From Hyphomicrobiales bacterium (GTDB lineage: Bacteria > Pseudomonadota > Alphaproteobacteria > Rhizobiales > Rhizobiaceae), in the NCBI GenBank assembly GCA_002709005.1, contig PAPH01000002.1:4302-68301 (forward strand): DNA of 64,000 nt, in the 5' to 3' direction. Below the pieces are notes generated by a model that worked only from the letters and a program-made list of their open reading frames with translations, searched no databases and had not been told where the DNA came from. The translations under genes were made by a program, and so were the position numbers. This document shows, piece after piece, positions 8,659 through 18,566 of this stretch; positions within the stretch are counted from its first letter, which is position 1; every line of letters begins with the position of its first letter.

Positions 8659-8790
8659 TTGGGCGCGGTTATCGCCGGTATCCGCCGATTTCTTTTTGTG
8701 CCGAACCGCGTTATCGTGGCCCCGGTAGGAGATCGGGGCTCTCCTCCTCGCGGCAGGCCCATGACGGGCGGCCGGAATTGGGAGGTCGCC

Positions 8791-11700
8791 ATGCGCGCGT
8801 TTGCAGCCGTTTTCACCGTCCTTTGTCTTGTTTCCAACCTCGGCACTGCGAGTGCGCAGGACGGACAGAGGCGAATCGAAACCACCGAGAACGCAGACTA
8901 TTTCGGCTTCGACCTCAGGACCGTCCAGAATATCGGGATCGAGGACTGCAAGGCGATCTGCATCGGCGACGACCGCTGCAAGGCCTTCACCTACAACACC
9001 AAGGCGCGCTGGTGTTTCCTGAAATCGGATTACAACATCATCAACGATTTCGAGGGAGCGATCGCTGGCCGGATCGTCACCGCCGCCGACGAACCCGATA
9101 TCGGCGCGCCTGCAAGCCTTGATTTCGTGCCCGCCTCCTATCTCGACGACGCCCGGCGGTACTGCGAGAAGAACGAGGCGCGCAATCCGAACGCGAAGGC
9201 GCAGGGCGCCGATACGCTTCTTTCGGCCGCCCGGACCGCATCCGGTAACGGGGATCTCGATGGCGCGCTCAAGAGCTATGCGGCGGCCGCCGCGGCCGAT
9301 GGCACCCGCTCGCGCACCTGGCTCGACCTGTCGCGCACCGCACTCGATTACCAAACCGACGACCGTCAACTGGCAGGTGCTCTGCGCTCGCTTGCAGTCT
9401 CTGCTGCGCTCACCGCATATGAAACCTCTCGCGGCACAGGAACCCGGGCCGATGCGCTCGGAGCGCTGGGTGCCGCCTTCGAAAATGTCGAGGCCTGGCG
9501 GCCGGCATTGAATGCCTATCGCGCCAGTCTGAAACTGAGGGAAAGCCCGGCGCTGCGTGCGACCTACGAGGATCTGCGGTCGCGCAAAGGCTTCCGGGTC
9601 GTCGACAACACGGTTGACGCCGACAGCGCCACGCCCCGGCTTTGCGTGCAGTTCTCCGAAAATCTGGTGCGCGGACAGGATTACGCCGGCTTCGTCTCCG
9701 TGGCGGGCGTTGCCGACGCTCCGGTGGAAGTGGAACAGAAACAGATCTGCGTCGACGGTCTCGAACACGGCAGGCGCTACCGGGTGACGTTCCGCGAGGG
9801 CCTTCCGTCGACGGTCGAGGAAGTGCTGGAGACGCCCGTCACCATCGAGGCCTATGTGCGTGACCGCCAGCCGGCGGCGCGCTTTTCGGGCAATGCCTTC
9901 GTACTGCCGTCACAGGGGCGGCACGGCATTCCGCTGGTCACCATCAATGCGCCCGCGGCGAAACTGTCGCTGTTCCGCGTCGGCGAACGCGCGCTGACCC
10001 AGGTGCTGGAACGCTCCGATTTCCTCACCCAGCTCGACAGCTACAGCCGCGAGACGATCCGCGAGCAGATCGGCGCGCCCGTCTGGGAGGGAACGGTCGA
10101 GATCGAAAGCGAGCAGAACCGCGAGATCACCACCTCCGTGCCGGTCGACGAAATGCTTCCCGAGCGCGAGCCGGGCGTCTATGTGCTGACCGCCACGCCC
10201 GATGGCGACAAGAGCGAGAGCTGGGAAGCCAAGGCCACGCAATGGTTCGTGATCTCGGACATCGGGCTGTCCACCTTCGCCGGCGCGGATGGCTTGTCGG
10301 TCTTCCTGCGCTCGCTCGAAACCGCCGAGCCGCTCGCCGACGTCTCGCTGACGCTGCTCGCGCGCAACAACGAAATCCTGGCGAGCGCCACCACGGACGG
10401 CGACGGCCGCGCCGATTTTGCCGCCGGCCTGATGCGCGGCGCCAACGGACTTGCGCCGGCCGCACTGCTGGCGCGGCGAGGCGAGGGCGACTTCGTCTTT
10501 CTCGACCTGACCCGCGGCGGCTTCGATCTCTCGGACCGCGGCGTGGCGGGCCGCCCGGCGCCGGGCGGCATCGACGTGATGGCCTGGACCGAGCGCGGCA
10601 TCTACCGCCCGGGCGAAACCGTTCACCTCTCCGCGCTCGCCCGCGACGACCGGGCCGAGGCGCTCGACGATCTGCCGCTCACCGTCGTTCTCCAGCGCCC
10701 CGACGGCAAGGAAGACCGCCGCGCGATCTCCGACGGAGAAGCTCAGGGCGGTCACGCGCTTCATTTCGCATTGCCGCTCAACGCCATGACCGGCACCTGG
10801 ACCGCACGCATCTTTTCCGATCCCGACCGGCCGGCGCTGACCGAGAAGACGTTTCTGGTCGAGGATTTCCAGCCCGACCGGATCGAGTTCGATCTCACCG
10901 CGCCGGACGAGCAACTGAGCGCCTCCAGTCCGGTCTCGGTCGAGATCGATGGTCGCTATCTCTATGGCGCTCCGGCCGCCGGCCTTCAAGCCAGTGGCAC
11001 GGTAACCGTCGCCACCACCCGCGAGCTCGCGGCCTGGCCGGGCTACACCTTCGGCCTCGACGACGAGGAGAGCGAAACGCGCCGCTATGACGTCTCGGCC
11101 GATGGTCCGCTCGATGCGGAAGGCAAGGGTGCCATCGAAGTCGCGTTGTCCGACGTTCCCTCGACGAGCCGCTTCCTGACCGCGAAGCTGGCCGTGGAAT
11201 TGCGGGAATCGGGTGGCCGGGCGGTCGAGCGCGAGGTCACCATTCCGGTCGTCGCCGACGAGGCGAAGATCGGCATCGATCCACAATTCGACGACGGACA
11301 GGTGGCCGAAAGCACGATGGCCGCGTTCCGCATCATCGCTATCGACGGTGAGGGCCACCGGATCACCATACCCGGTGCCGACTGGTCGCTGGTCAAGGTC
11401 GAACGGAACTACCAGTGGTACCGGACCGACAATTCCTGGAATTACGAGGCGGTCGACTATTCGACCGAGATCGCCGACGGCACGATCAATATCGGCACGG
11501 ATAGTCCCGCGACCGTCGAGGTCCCCGTTGAATGGGGCCGTTATCGCCTCGATGTGACAGGCCCGGCTGGCGAGGAAAGCTCCTACGTTTTCGACGCCGG
11601 CTGGTATGTGGAAGCCAAGTCCACCGAAACCCCGGACGGACTCGAGATAGCGCTCGACAAGGCAACCTATGAAACCGGCGATACCGCGAAACTGCATGTC

Positions 11701-14241
11701 GCCTCCCGCTTTGCGGGCGAATTGCTGGTGACCATCGGGTCCGATCGGCTGATCGGTTCGATGACCCGGACCATTCCGGCCGACGGCGCGACCGTCGACC
11801 TGCCGGTCACCGATGACTGGGGGGCGGGCACCTATGTGACAGCCACGCTCTACCGTCCGGCTGACGACAGCGACAGCCGCATGCCGATGCGCGCGATCGG
11901 CGTGAAATGGGCCGCCGTCGAACCCGGAGAGCACAGGATCGATGTCTCGCTCGATCTGCCCGAAAAGACCGAACCGCGGCAGCCGCTTACGATTCCGGTA
12001 AAGCTTGCGGGCCTGACACCGGGCGAGCAGGCCTATGTCTCGATCTCGGCGGTCGACGTGGGTATTCTCAATCTCACGCGCCACAAGACGCCCGATCCCG
12101 AGGAGTGGTATTTCGGCCAGCGCGCGCTCGGGCTTGAAATCCGCGACATCTACGGTCGGCTGATCGATGGGAGCGCGGGCGCTCTTGGCCGGCTGCGTTC
12201 GGGTGGCGACGGCATGGAAATGCGCGCCGAAGGCTCGCCGCCGACCGAAAAGCTCGTCGCCTTCTTCGAGGGGCCGGTCGAGGTCGGTGCTGACGGCACG
12301 GCGGAAGTGAGTTTCGACATCCCGCAGTTCAACGGCACGGTCCGCGTCAACGCCGTCGCATGGAGCAAGGCGGCGGTCGGGCATGCCGAACAGGACGTCA
12401 TCATCCGCGATCCGCTGGTAATCACCGCCTCGATGCCGCAGTTCCTGGCGCCGGGCGACAGTTCGCGGCTGCTGCTGGAAATCGCCAATACGGACGGACC
12501 TGCGGGCAGCTACGAGATCTCCACAACGAGCCATTCCGGCAACGTCTCCGTCGAGGGAACACGTGAGATCGATCTGGGCGAGGGCGCCCGCACGGCGATC
12601 AGCCTGCCGCTCGATGGTTTCTCGCCTGGCGACGACGCGGTTGTCATCTCGCTTGCCGGCCCCGATGGTCTGACGCTCACCCGCACGGAACCGATCAAGG
12701 TCCGGCCCGCGGCGATGCCGGTCACCGAAAAGCGGGTCGTCTCGCTGTCGCCCAATGGCGGAAGCCTCAGGGTCGACCGCGAACTGTTGCAGGGCAGCCT
12801 GCTGGAGGGCGCATCCGTCAGTATCGGCGTGACGAAAAACGCCGCCTTCGATGTCGCCGCACTCCTGATGGCGCTCGACCGCTACCCCTATGGCTGTGCC
12901 GAGCAGACCACGAGCCGCGCGCTGCCGCTCCTCTATCTCAGCGATCTCGACGCCGCCGGACAATTCGACGGTGCCGAGATCCGCGAGAAGATCGAGAATG
13001 CGATCATCCGGCTCGTCTCCTTTCAGTCGGCATCGGGCAGTTTCGGCCTTTGGGGGCCGGGATCAGGCGACCTGTGGCTCGATTCCTACGTGACGGATTT
13101 TCTCACCCGCGCCGCCGAGAAGGGATTTGTGGTGCCCGAGGAAGCCAGTCGCACGGCGCTCGACAATCTCCAGAACCAGCTTGCCTACACGACTGACATC
13201 GAGGATCAGGGCGCCGGCATTGCCTATGCCCTCTATGTGATGGCGCGCAACCGCAAGGCCTCGGTTACCGACCTGCGTTACTACGCTGATACCCAGCTCT
13301 CGAGCTTCCCCACGCCGATGGCGCAGGCACAGATCGGCGCGGCACTTTCGCTTTACGGCGACCAGCCGCGCGCGGCGGAGAGCTTCCGCACCGCTTTCAC
13401 CAAGGTCAAGGCGAGCGCCGGGCTCCTCGACGGACGGGCCGATTACGGTTCGAGCCTCCGTGACGGGGCAGGCATACTCGCGCTCGCAGCGGAATCCGGA
13501 CCTGTTTCCGGTCTCGTGCCCGATCTGATCGGCTTCGTCGGCCAGCGGCTCGATGAACGCCAGTCGACCAGCACACAGGAAAACGCCTGGATGGTGCTCG
13601 CCGCCCGCGCGCTGGAGGAAGCCAACCGGACGATTTCGCTCGAGGTGAACGGTACCCCGCGCGACGGCGCGTTCCAGGACCGTATGACGGGCGACGAACT
13701 GATTGCCGATCCGGTCACCGTGATCAACAGGGGCGACGAGCCGGTGGACGTCGCAGTGACCACCGTGGCCGCCCCCGCCGATCCGCTGCCGGCCGGCGGC
13801 GACGGTTTCACCATCGAACGCGCCTACTACACGCTTGAGGGCGAGCCGGCGACGATCTCCTCGGTCAGGCAGAACGAGCGTTTCGTGGTGGTGCTGACGA
13901 TGAGCGAGGCCAATAGATGGCCCTCGCGCGTGGTCGTCACCGACCTGCTGCCGGCGGGGCTGGCGATCGACAATCCGCGGATCGTCGGCAGCGCGGAACT
14001 GAACAACATGGCCTGGCTTGGCAGCCCAAGTGCGGTCCACGCCGAATTCCGCAAGGACCGCTTCGTCGCCGCCTTCGACCGCACCGGCTCGTCGGACCGG
14101 ACCTTCACCGCCGCCTATGTGGTGCGCGCAACGACGCCCGGCACCTATGCCCATCCGGCGGCCCAGATTGAGGACATGTACCGGCCGGAACTCTCGGCGC
14201 GGACGGCCACCTCGGTCATGGAGGTGACGGAAGGGCAATGA
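8791..14241 (+). CDS. Alpha-2-macroglobulin family protein with N-terminal PAN domain
   Basis: A very large (1,816-residue) exported protein. A Sec signal covers residues 1 to about 22 (ending TASA) with no lipobox cysteine. A PAN/Apple-like cysteine-rich module follows at about 25-95 (IEDCKAIC, DRCKAFTY, RWCFLKSDY), then MG/MG2 immunoglobulin-like repeats. The thioester motif YGCAEQT at Cys1369-Gln1372 lies in an alpha-helical thioester domain, and a receptor-binding-like C-terminus ends the protein. Bacterial alpha-2-macroglobulins trap proteases in the periplasm and are linked with PBP1C in cell-wall repair; the downstream pbpC overlaps by 4 bases. The start is the ATG behind GGAGG (8780-8784). 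Confidence 0.9.
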   Translation: MRAFAAVFTVLCLVSNLGTASAQDGQRRIETTENADYFGFDLRTVQNIGIEDCKAICIGDDRCKAFTYNTKARWCFLKSDYNIINDFEGAIAGRIVTAADEPDIGAPASLDFVPASYLDDARRYCEKNEARNPNAKAQGADTLLSAARTASGNGDLDGALKSYAAAAAADGTRSRTWLDLSRTALDYQTDDRQLAGALRSLAVSAALTAYETSRGTGTRADALGALGAAFENVEAWRPALNAYRASLKLRESPALRATYEDLRSRKGFRVVDNTVDADSATPRLCVQFSENLVRGQDYAGFVSVAGVADAPVEVEQKQICVDGLEHGRRYRVTFREGLPSTVEEVLETPVTIEAYVRDRQPAARFSGNAFVLPSQGRHGIPLVTINAPAAKLSLFRVGERALTQVLERSDFLTQLDSYSRETIREQIGAPVWEGTVEIESEQNREITTSVPVDEMLPEREPGVYVLTATPDGDKSESWEAKATQWFVISDIGLSTFAGADGLSVFLRSLETAEPLADVSLTLLARNNEILASATTDGDGRADFAAGLMRGANGLAPAALLARRGEGDFVFLDLTRGGFDLSDRGVAGRPAPGGIDVMAWTERGIYRPGETVHLSALARDDRAEALDDLPLTVVLQRPDGKEDRRAISDGEAQGGHALHFALPLNAMTGTWTARIFSDPDRPALTEKTFLVEDFQPDRIEFDLTAPDEQLSASSPVSVEIDGRYLYGAPAAGLQASGTVTVATTRELAAWPGYTFGLDDEESETRRYDVSADGPLDAEGKGAIEVALSDVPSTSRFLTAKLAVELRESGGRAVEREVTIPVVADEAKIGIDPQFDDGQVAESTMAAFRIIAIDGEGHRITIPGADWSLVKVERNYQWYRTDNSWNYEAVDYSTEIADGTINIGTDSPATVEVPVEWGRYRLDVTGPAGEESSYVFDAGWYVEAKSTETPDGLEIALDKATYETGDTAKLHVASRFAGELLVTIGSDRLIGSMTRTIPADGATVDLPVTDDWGAGTYVTATLYRPADDSDSRMPMRAIGVKWAAVEPGEHRIDVSLDLPEKTEPRQPLTIPVKLAGLTPGEQAYVSISAVDVGILNLTRHKTPDPEEWYFGQRALGLEIRDIYGRLIDGSAGALGRLRSGGDGMEMRAEGSPPTEKLVAFFEGPVEVGADGTAEVSFDIPQFNGTVRVNAVAWSKAAVGHAEQDVIIRDPLVITASMPQFLAPGDSSRLLLEIANTDGPAGSYEISTTSHSGNVSVEGTREIDLGEGARTAISLPLDGFSPGDDAVVISLAGPDGLTLTRTEPIKVRPAAMPVTEKRVVSLSPNGGSLRVDRELLQGSLLEGASVSIGVTKNAAFDVAALLMALDRYPYGCAEQTTSRALPLLYLSDLDAAGQFDGAEIREKIENAIIRLVSFQSASGSFGLWGPGSGDLWLDSYVTDFLTRAAEKGFVVPEEASRTALDNLQNQLAYTTDIEDQGAGIAYALYVMARNRKASVTDLRYYADTQLSSFPTPMAQAQIGAALSLYGDQPRAAESFRTAFTKVKASAGLLDGRADYGSSLRDGAGILALAAESGPVSGLVPDLIGFVGQRLDERQSTSTQENAWMVLAARALEEANRTISLEVNGTPRDGAFQDRMTGDELIADPVTVINRGDEPVDVAVTTVAAPADPLPAGGDGFTIERAYYTLEGEPATISSVRQNERFVVVLTMSEANRWPSRVVVTDLLPAGLAIDNPRIVGSAELNNMAWLGSPSAVHAEFRKDRFVAAFDRTGSSDRTFTAAYVVRATTPGTYAHPAAQIEDMYRPELSARTATSVMEVTEGQ

Positions 14242-16322
14242 GCTTGCTCTCCGCGCGCTCGGGAAAATGGCTGGCCGGCGCCGCGGCTTTCGGCGTCGCC
14301 GGCCTGGTGGCGCTGACAGCCTCCGCGCTCTGGGCCGACAACGCCTATCCACCGCCGCTTGAAATAGAGGCGGGGCTCTCCCGCCAGGTGGTCGACCGCA
14401 ACGGAGATCTGTTGCGGGCCTACGCCGCGCGCGACGGACGCTGGCGCCTGCCGGTGACGCTCGACGCGGTCGATCAGGATTTCCTCGACATGCTGGTCGC
14501 CTATGAGGACAAGCGTTTCTTTTCCCATCATGGCGTCGATGCGCTGGCGGTGGCGCGCGCCGCCTGGCAGTTCGTCGCCCATGGCGGCAAAATCGTCTCC
14601 GGCGGATCGACGCTCTCCATGCAGGTCGCCCGGCTGATCGAGCCGCGCGAGGAACGCAGCCTGACCGCCAAGCTCAGGCAGGCGCTCCGGGCCCTGCAGA
14701 TCGAACGGCGGCTGACGAAGCGCCAGATCCTCGAACTTTATCTCACGCTTGCCCCTTATGGCGGCAATCTCGAGGGGGTGCGGGCGGCAAGCCTTGCCTG
14801 GTTCGGACGCGAGCCGAAAAAGCTGACGCTGTCGCAGGCAGCCCTTCTGGTGGCGCTGCCGCAATCGCCGGAAACCCGCCGGCCCGACCGCCACCCCGAC
14901 ACCGCGCTTGCCGCCCGGAACCGGGTGCTCAACAGGATGCGGAGCGCCGGTCTTCTGCCGGAGTTCGAGGTGGAGCGGGCGGGCCGGGTGGCGATTTCAT
15001 CCAACCGCCTTGCGCTACCGGACCTCGCGCCGCACCTGGCCGACCGCGCGCTCAACACCAATCCGCTGGCCGAAGCCACGAAACTGACGCTCGATGCCGG
15101 CTTGCAGGCACGGCTCGAACAACTGGCCCGCGAGCAGGGCGACAAGCTCGGACGGAGGCAGTCGGTGGCGATGGTTCTGGCTGACGGGCGCACCGGCCAC
15201 ATTCTCGCTTCCGTCGGTTCGACCAACTATCTCGATACGTCGCGCTTCGGCGCCATCGACATGACGGTCGCCAAACGCTCGCCCGGCTCGACGCTCAAAC
15301 CCTTCATCTACGGCCTCGCCTTCGAGGAGGCGCTCGTCGAGCCCGCCACCCTGATCGACGATGCGCCCGCCAACTTCGCCGGCTACCGGCCAAAGAATTT
15401 CGATCTGGCCTACCAGGGTGAGGTCACCGTGCGCGAGGCACTGCAGCTCTCGCTCAACGTGCCGGCCGTACGGCTCCTCGATGCGGTTTCCCCCGTACGG
15501 CTGATCGGGCGGCTCAAGCGTGGCGGTGTGACGGTCGAGATGCCGGAAGGCGGAGCGCCGGGGCTGGCGATCGGGCTCGGGGGCGTCGGCGTCAGCCTGC
15601 GCGATCTCGTCCAGCTCTATACCTCGTTCCTCAATGACGGTCATGCTGTCGCGCTCGACGACGGGCTGAACGACGAAACGATGCCGCTCGACGCGCCGGT
15701 GCTGTCGCGCAACGCGGCCTGGCAGACAGCGGACATTATTTCGGGCGTCGGAGCGCCGGCCGACGCGCCGCGGCTCGCCATCGCCTACAAGACCGGCACC
15801 AGCTATGGCTACCGCGATGCCTGGTCGGTGGGTTTTGATGGCCAATACGTGCTCGGCGTCTGGCTGGGCCGCGCCGATGCCGCGCCCGCGCCGGGGATTT
15901 CGGGCATCGGCACCGCCGCGCCGATCCTGTTCGAAGCCTTTGCGCGAACCGGCCTCGACCGTGTCCGATTGCCCGAGCGCCCGAACGGGCTGGTGGTCCG
16001 CAGCCGCAACGAACTGCCCCATGCGCTGAAGAAATTCGGCGGCCACGCGGCGACCGCGGCCACGTCATCCGGACCGGAGATCGTATTTCCGCCGACGGGC
16101 GCCCGGGTGGACCTGAATGCAGGGCAGGGACGCAGCCAGCCGCTGGTTCTGAAATTGCAGGGCGGCAAACCGCCCTATCGCTGGATCGCCAACGGCGTGC
16201 CGCTGAAATCGACCACGCGGCGGCCAAAACTGGCCTGGAAACCGGACGGACCGGGTGCGTCGAATCTCACCGTGATCGACGCCAAAGGACACGCGGCGAG
16301 CGTCAGCGTCTTCATAGAGTAG
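14238..16322 (+). CDS. pbpC: Penicillin-binding protein 1C
   Basis: A 694-residue bifunctional peptidoglycan synthase. An N-terminal membrane anchor lies at about residues 13-32. A GT51 transglycosylase domain has catalytic Glu90 in AYEDKRFFSHHG. The transpeptidase domain has SxxK at Ser351-Lys354 (SPGSTLKPF), a downstream SLN motif, and KTG at 518 (YKTGTSYGYRDAW). A C-terminal BiPBP_C domain follows from about 610 (FPPTGARVDLN). The ATGA overlap with the macroglobulin gene is the classic arrangement of this pair, suggesting joint periplasmic defence and wall repair. Confidence 0.95.
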   Translation: MSLLSARSGKWLAGAAAFGVAGLVALTASALWADNAYPPPLEIEAGLSRQVVDRNGDLLRAYAARDGRWRLPVTLDAVDQDFLDMLVAYEDKRFFSHHGVDALAVARAAWQFVAHGGKIVSGGSTLSMQVARLIEPREERSLTAKLRQALRALQIERRLTKRQILELYLTLAPYGGNLEGVRAASLAWFGREPKKLTLSQAALLVALPQSPETRRPDRHPDTALAARNRVLNRMRSAGLLPEFEVERAGRVAISSNRLALPDLAPHLADRALNTNPLAEATKLTLDAGLQARLEQLAREQGDKLGRRQSVAMVLADGRTGHILASVGSTNYLDTSRFGAIDMTVAKRSPGSTLKPFIYGLAFEEALVEPATLIDDAPANFAGYRPKNFDLAYQGEVTVREALQLSLNVPAVRLLDAVSPVRLIGRLKRGGVTVEMPEGGAPGLAIGLGGVGVSLRDLVQLYTSFLNDGHAVALDDGLNDETMPLDAPVLSRNAAWQTADIISGVGAPADAPRLAIAYKTGTSYGYRDAWSVGFDGQYVLGVWLGRADAAPAPGISGIGTAAPILFEAFARTGLDRVRLPERPNGLVVRSRNELPHALKKFGGHAATAATSSGPEIVFPPTGARVDLNAGQGRSQPLVLKLQGGKPPYRWIANGVPLKSTTRRPKLAWKPDGPGASNLTVIDAKGHAASVSVFIE

Positions 16323-16330
16323 GGCGGGGA

Positions 16331-16927
16331 TCACGCCAGCGGGATCGCATTGCCGGATTTCGAGCCCTGATAGGTCTTCGACAGTTCTTCATAAACCGCG
16401 CGGATGCCGGCAGCCTGTACGCGCAGCCGCTCGGCTGTCTCATCGGGGCAGGCCTCGATCAGTTCGGCCAGGCAAGCCGAACGCCAGAACGCGTTCGAGC
16501 GGCGATAGCCGCCGGGCTCCAGGCCGAAGACCTCCTTGAGAATCTTCAGGTCGTGGGGAATGGCGAAGGCGTCGCGCGAATCCTCGTGGCTGAAGAAATA
16601 GTAGAAATTGTCGAAGCCCGCCCAGGTGATCGCCGACATGCACATGGTGCAGGGTTCGTGGGTGGAGAGGAAGATCAGATCCTTCGTCGGGATCTGTCGC
16701 GTCTCACCCTCGTAAAAGCGCTTGAGCAGGTGAACCTCCCCGTGCCAGAGCGGGTTCTCCGTCTCGTTGTTGGTCTCGGCGAGCACCAGCGACAGATCCG
16801 ACTTCCGCAGCACCGCCGCGCCGAACACCTTGTTGCCCTCGGCGACACCGCGCCGGGTCAGCGGAATGATATCGGCCTCCAGCACTTCCAGAAGACGAGG
16901 GGCGAGGCGCTCGGCTGAATCGGTCAT
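16331..16927 (-). CDS. Nucleoside/cytidine deaminase-family zinc hydrolase
   Basis: A 198-residue CDA-fold protein. The zinc and catalytic motif is HGE (His62, Glu64, in PLWHGEVHLL) rather than the commoner HAE. The second zinc motif is PCTMC (Cys93, Cys96, in THEPCTMCMSAITWAGF). The C-terminal 90 residues (SHEDSRDAFAIPHDL onward) extend beyond a minimal deaminase domain. Substrate is not predictable from what I can read; guanine, cytosine and other amines are all possible. It is convergent with pbpC (9-base gap) and divergent from cysG. The ATG at 16927 has an AGAGGA ribosome site; the longer frame upstream is low-complexity. Confidence 0.78.
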   Translation of the reverse strand: MTDSAERLAPRLLEVLEADIIPLTRRGVAEGNKVFGAAVLRKSDLSLVLAETNNETENPLWHGEVHLLKRFYEGETRQIPTKDLIFLSTHEPCTMCMSAITWAGFDNFYYFFSHEDSRDAFAIPHDLKILKEVFGLEPGGYRRSNAFWRSACLAELIEACPDETAERLRVQAAGIRAVYEELSKTYQGSKSGNAIPLA

Positions 16928-17120
16928 CGAAAAAAATCCTCTCACGTCTGGAACGGGCCGGGGCGGCGGCCGCAAGCTCCGGATGTATAATATAGCGGCA
17001 TTCTCTTTCATGCCCCGGATTGAGGAAAACAATATCCGCGATCGGCTTCCCGCACATCTTTGTTTCTTCAAAGCAGGCGGTCCCGGACGCACAATTGCGT
17101 CCAATCGAAAGGACTGCCCC

Positions 17121-18554
17121 ATGGCAAGCGATACATCAAAGCTGACCGCTTTCCCCGCCTTCGTCCGCACCACCGGGCGCAAGGTCGCCGTTTTCGGCAA
17201 CGGCGCCGAGGCGGTGGCGAAGACGCGGCTGATCGCCAACTCGGATGCCGACATCATCGTCTACGCTGATGACCCGTCGCATGAACTTCTTGCCCTGATG
17301 CATGAACTTGCAGTGATTCACGACGCGGCATCGTTCGCGCCGGAACAGGTCGATGGCGCGGCGCTTGTGTTCGCCGCTACCGGTGACGCAGCTCTGGACT
17401 GCGCCATTGTTCTCGCCGCGCGCGCCCGCAACATTCCCGCCAATGCCGTCGACCAGCCCGACTATTGCGATTTCTATACGCCTGCGCTCGTCAACCGCGC
17501 GCCCGTGGCCATCGCCATCGGCACGGAAGGAGCGGGTCCGGTGCTCGCCCAGATGATCCGCTCGAAGGTCGATACCCTGCTGTCGCCGGCCCTCGGTCCG
17601 CTTGCACGCCTTGCCGCCTCCTATCGCGACCGTGTGGACGACGCGCTGCCGCGCGGTGCCGTGCGCCGTGCCTTCTGGAAGGCCTTCTTCACGGGTGAAG
17701 TGTCACATGAAGTCGAGGCCGGAAACGAGGAGGCCGCCCGACGGGCGACCGACAAGCTGATCGAGGACGGCGCGGGGATATCCGGACATGTCGCGCTCGT
17801 CGGCGCCGGGCCGGGCGCCGAGGATCTGCTGACCCTGCGTGCCCACCGGGTGCTGATGGAAGCCGACGTGATCCTGCATGATGCGCTGGTGCCTGAGAAA
17901 GTGATCTCCATGGGCCGCCGCGATGCCGAACGGATGGCGGTTGGAAAGCGCAAGGGATGCCATTCAAAATCACAAAATGATATCAACATTCTATTGGTAA
18001 AACTTGCCAAAGAAGGTAAACGTGTCGTTCGCCTCAAGTCCGGCGACCCGCTGGTCTTCGGCCGCGCGGCTGAAGAGCTCGACGCCCTGCGCCGGGCAGG
18101 TGTTTCCTACGAGATCGTGCCGGGGGTCACTTCGGCGATCGCCGCAGCGGCCGACATGGCGCTGCCGATCACATTGCGAGGCGTTGCACACTCGGTGGTC
18201 TTCACCACCGGTCACGACCTGACCGGCAAGACGCTGCCCGACTGGGCGAAGCTTGCGCTCTCCGGCGCGACAATCGCCGTCTATATGGGCCGCACCGTGG
18301 CGGCCAGCGTCGCCCGGCGGCTCAACGAGGCCGGCCTCGGTATGGCGACCACTGTCGCGGTTGTGGAGAACGCCAGCCGTGCCAACCGCCGCATGTTCCA
18401 TGGCGCACTCGCCGACCTGCCGCTGATCGAAACGGCCGACGAACTCGACGGACCCGTGTTGGTGATCATCGGCGACGCTGTCGCCGCCGCCGACCTGAGC
18501 CGTTCCGAACCCCTGTCGGTGGCGTTCCGCGCGACCACCGAAATCGCAGCCTGA
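17121..18554 (+). CDS. cysG: Siroheme synthase CysG (dehydrogenase/ferrochelatase plus uroporphyrinogen-III methyltransferase)
   Basis: A 477-residue fusion protein. The N-terminal half is the Met8-like NAD-dependent precorrin-2 dehydrogenase/ferrochelatase (VAVFGNGAEAVAKTRL, NAVDQPDYCDFYTPALV). The C-terminal half, from about residue 220, is the SAM-dependent uroporphyrinogen-III methyltransferase (VALVGAGPGAEDLLTL, RLKSGDPLVFGR, YEIVPGVTSA). It makes siroheme for the sulfite reductase encoded two genes later. The ATG at 17121 follows AAAGGA. The nucleotide loop GNGAEAVAK is a little unusual compared with the common GGGxVAxRK. Confidence 0.93.
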   Translation: MASDTSKLTAFPAFVRTTGRKVAVFGNGAEAVAKTRLIANSDADIIVYADDPSHELLALMHELAVIHDAASFAPEQVDGAALVFAATGDAALDCAIVLAARARNIPANAVDQPDYCDFYTPALVNRAPVAIAIGTEGAGPVLAQMIRSKVDTLLSPALGPLARLAASYRDRVDDALPRGAVRRAFWKAFFTGEVSHEVEAGNEEAARRATDKLIEDGAGISGHVALVGAGPGAEDLLTLRAHRVLMEADVILHDALVPEKVISMGRRDAERMAVGKRKGCHSKSQNDINILLVKLAKEGKRVVRLKSGDPLVFGRAAEELDALRRAGVSYEIVPGVTSAIAAAADMALPITLRGVAHSVVFTTGHDLTGKTLPDWAKLALSGATIAVYMGRTVAASVARRLNEAGLGMATTVAVVENASRANRRMFHGALADLPLIETADELDGPVLVIIGDAVAAADLSRSEPLSVAFRATTEIAA

Positions 18555-18566
18555 GGAGATACGATC

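Noticed and set aside
8719-8739. Short hairpin (GCCCCG/CGGGGC) between soxD and the macroglobulin gene as a terminator
   Set aside because: Stem of only 6 pairs and no T-run; too weak to call.
7483-9768. A 761-codon antisense frame spanning the soxD-macroglobulin junction
   Set aside because: It crosses two real genes and their intergenic gap; no start signal or domain. Shadow frame.
9910-12963. A 1,017-codon open frame antisense to the macroglobulin gene
   Set aside because: Same reasoning: the sense strand has clear domains and a thioester motif, while the antisense product resembles no known protein.
16928-17120. A riboswitch upstream of cysG
   Set aside because: The 193-base gap shows no recognisable SAM, cobalamin or other conserved riboswitch core by eye.
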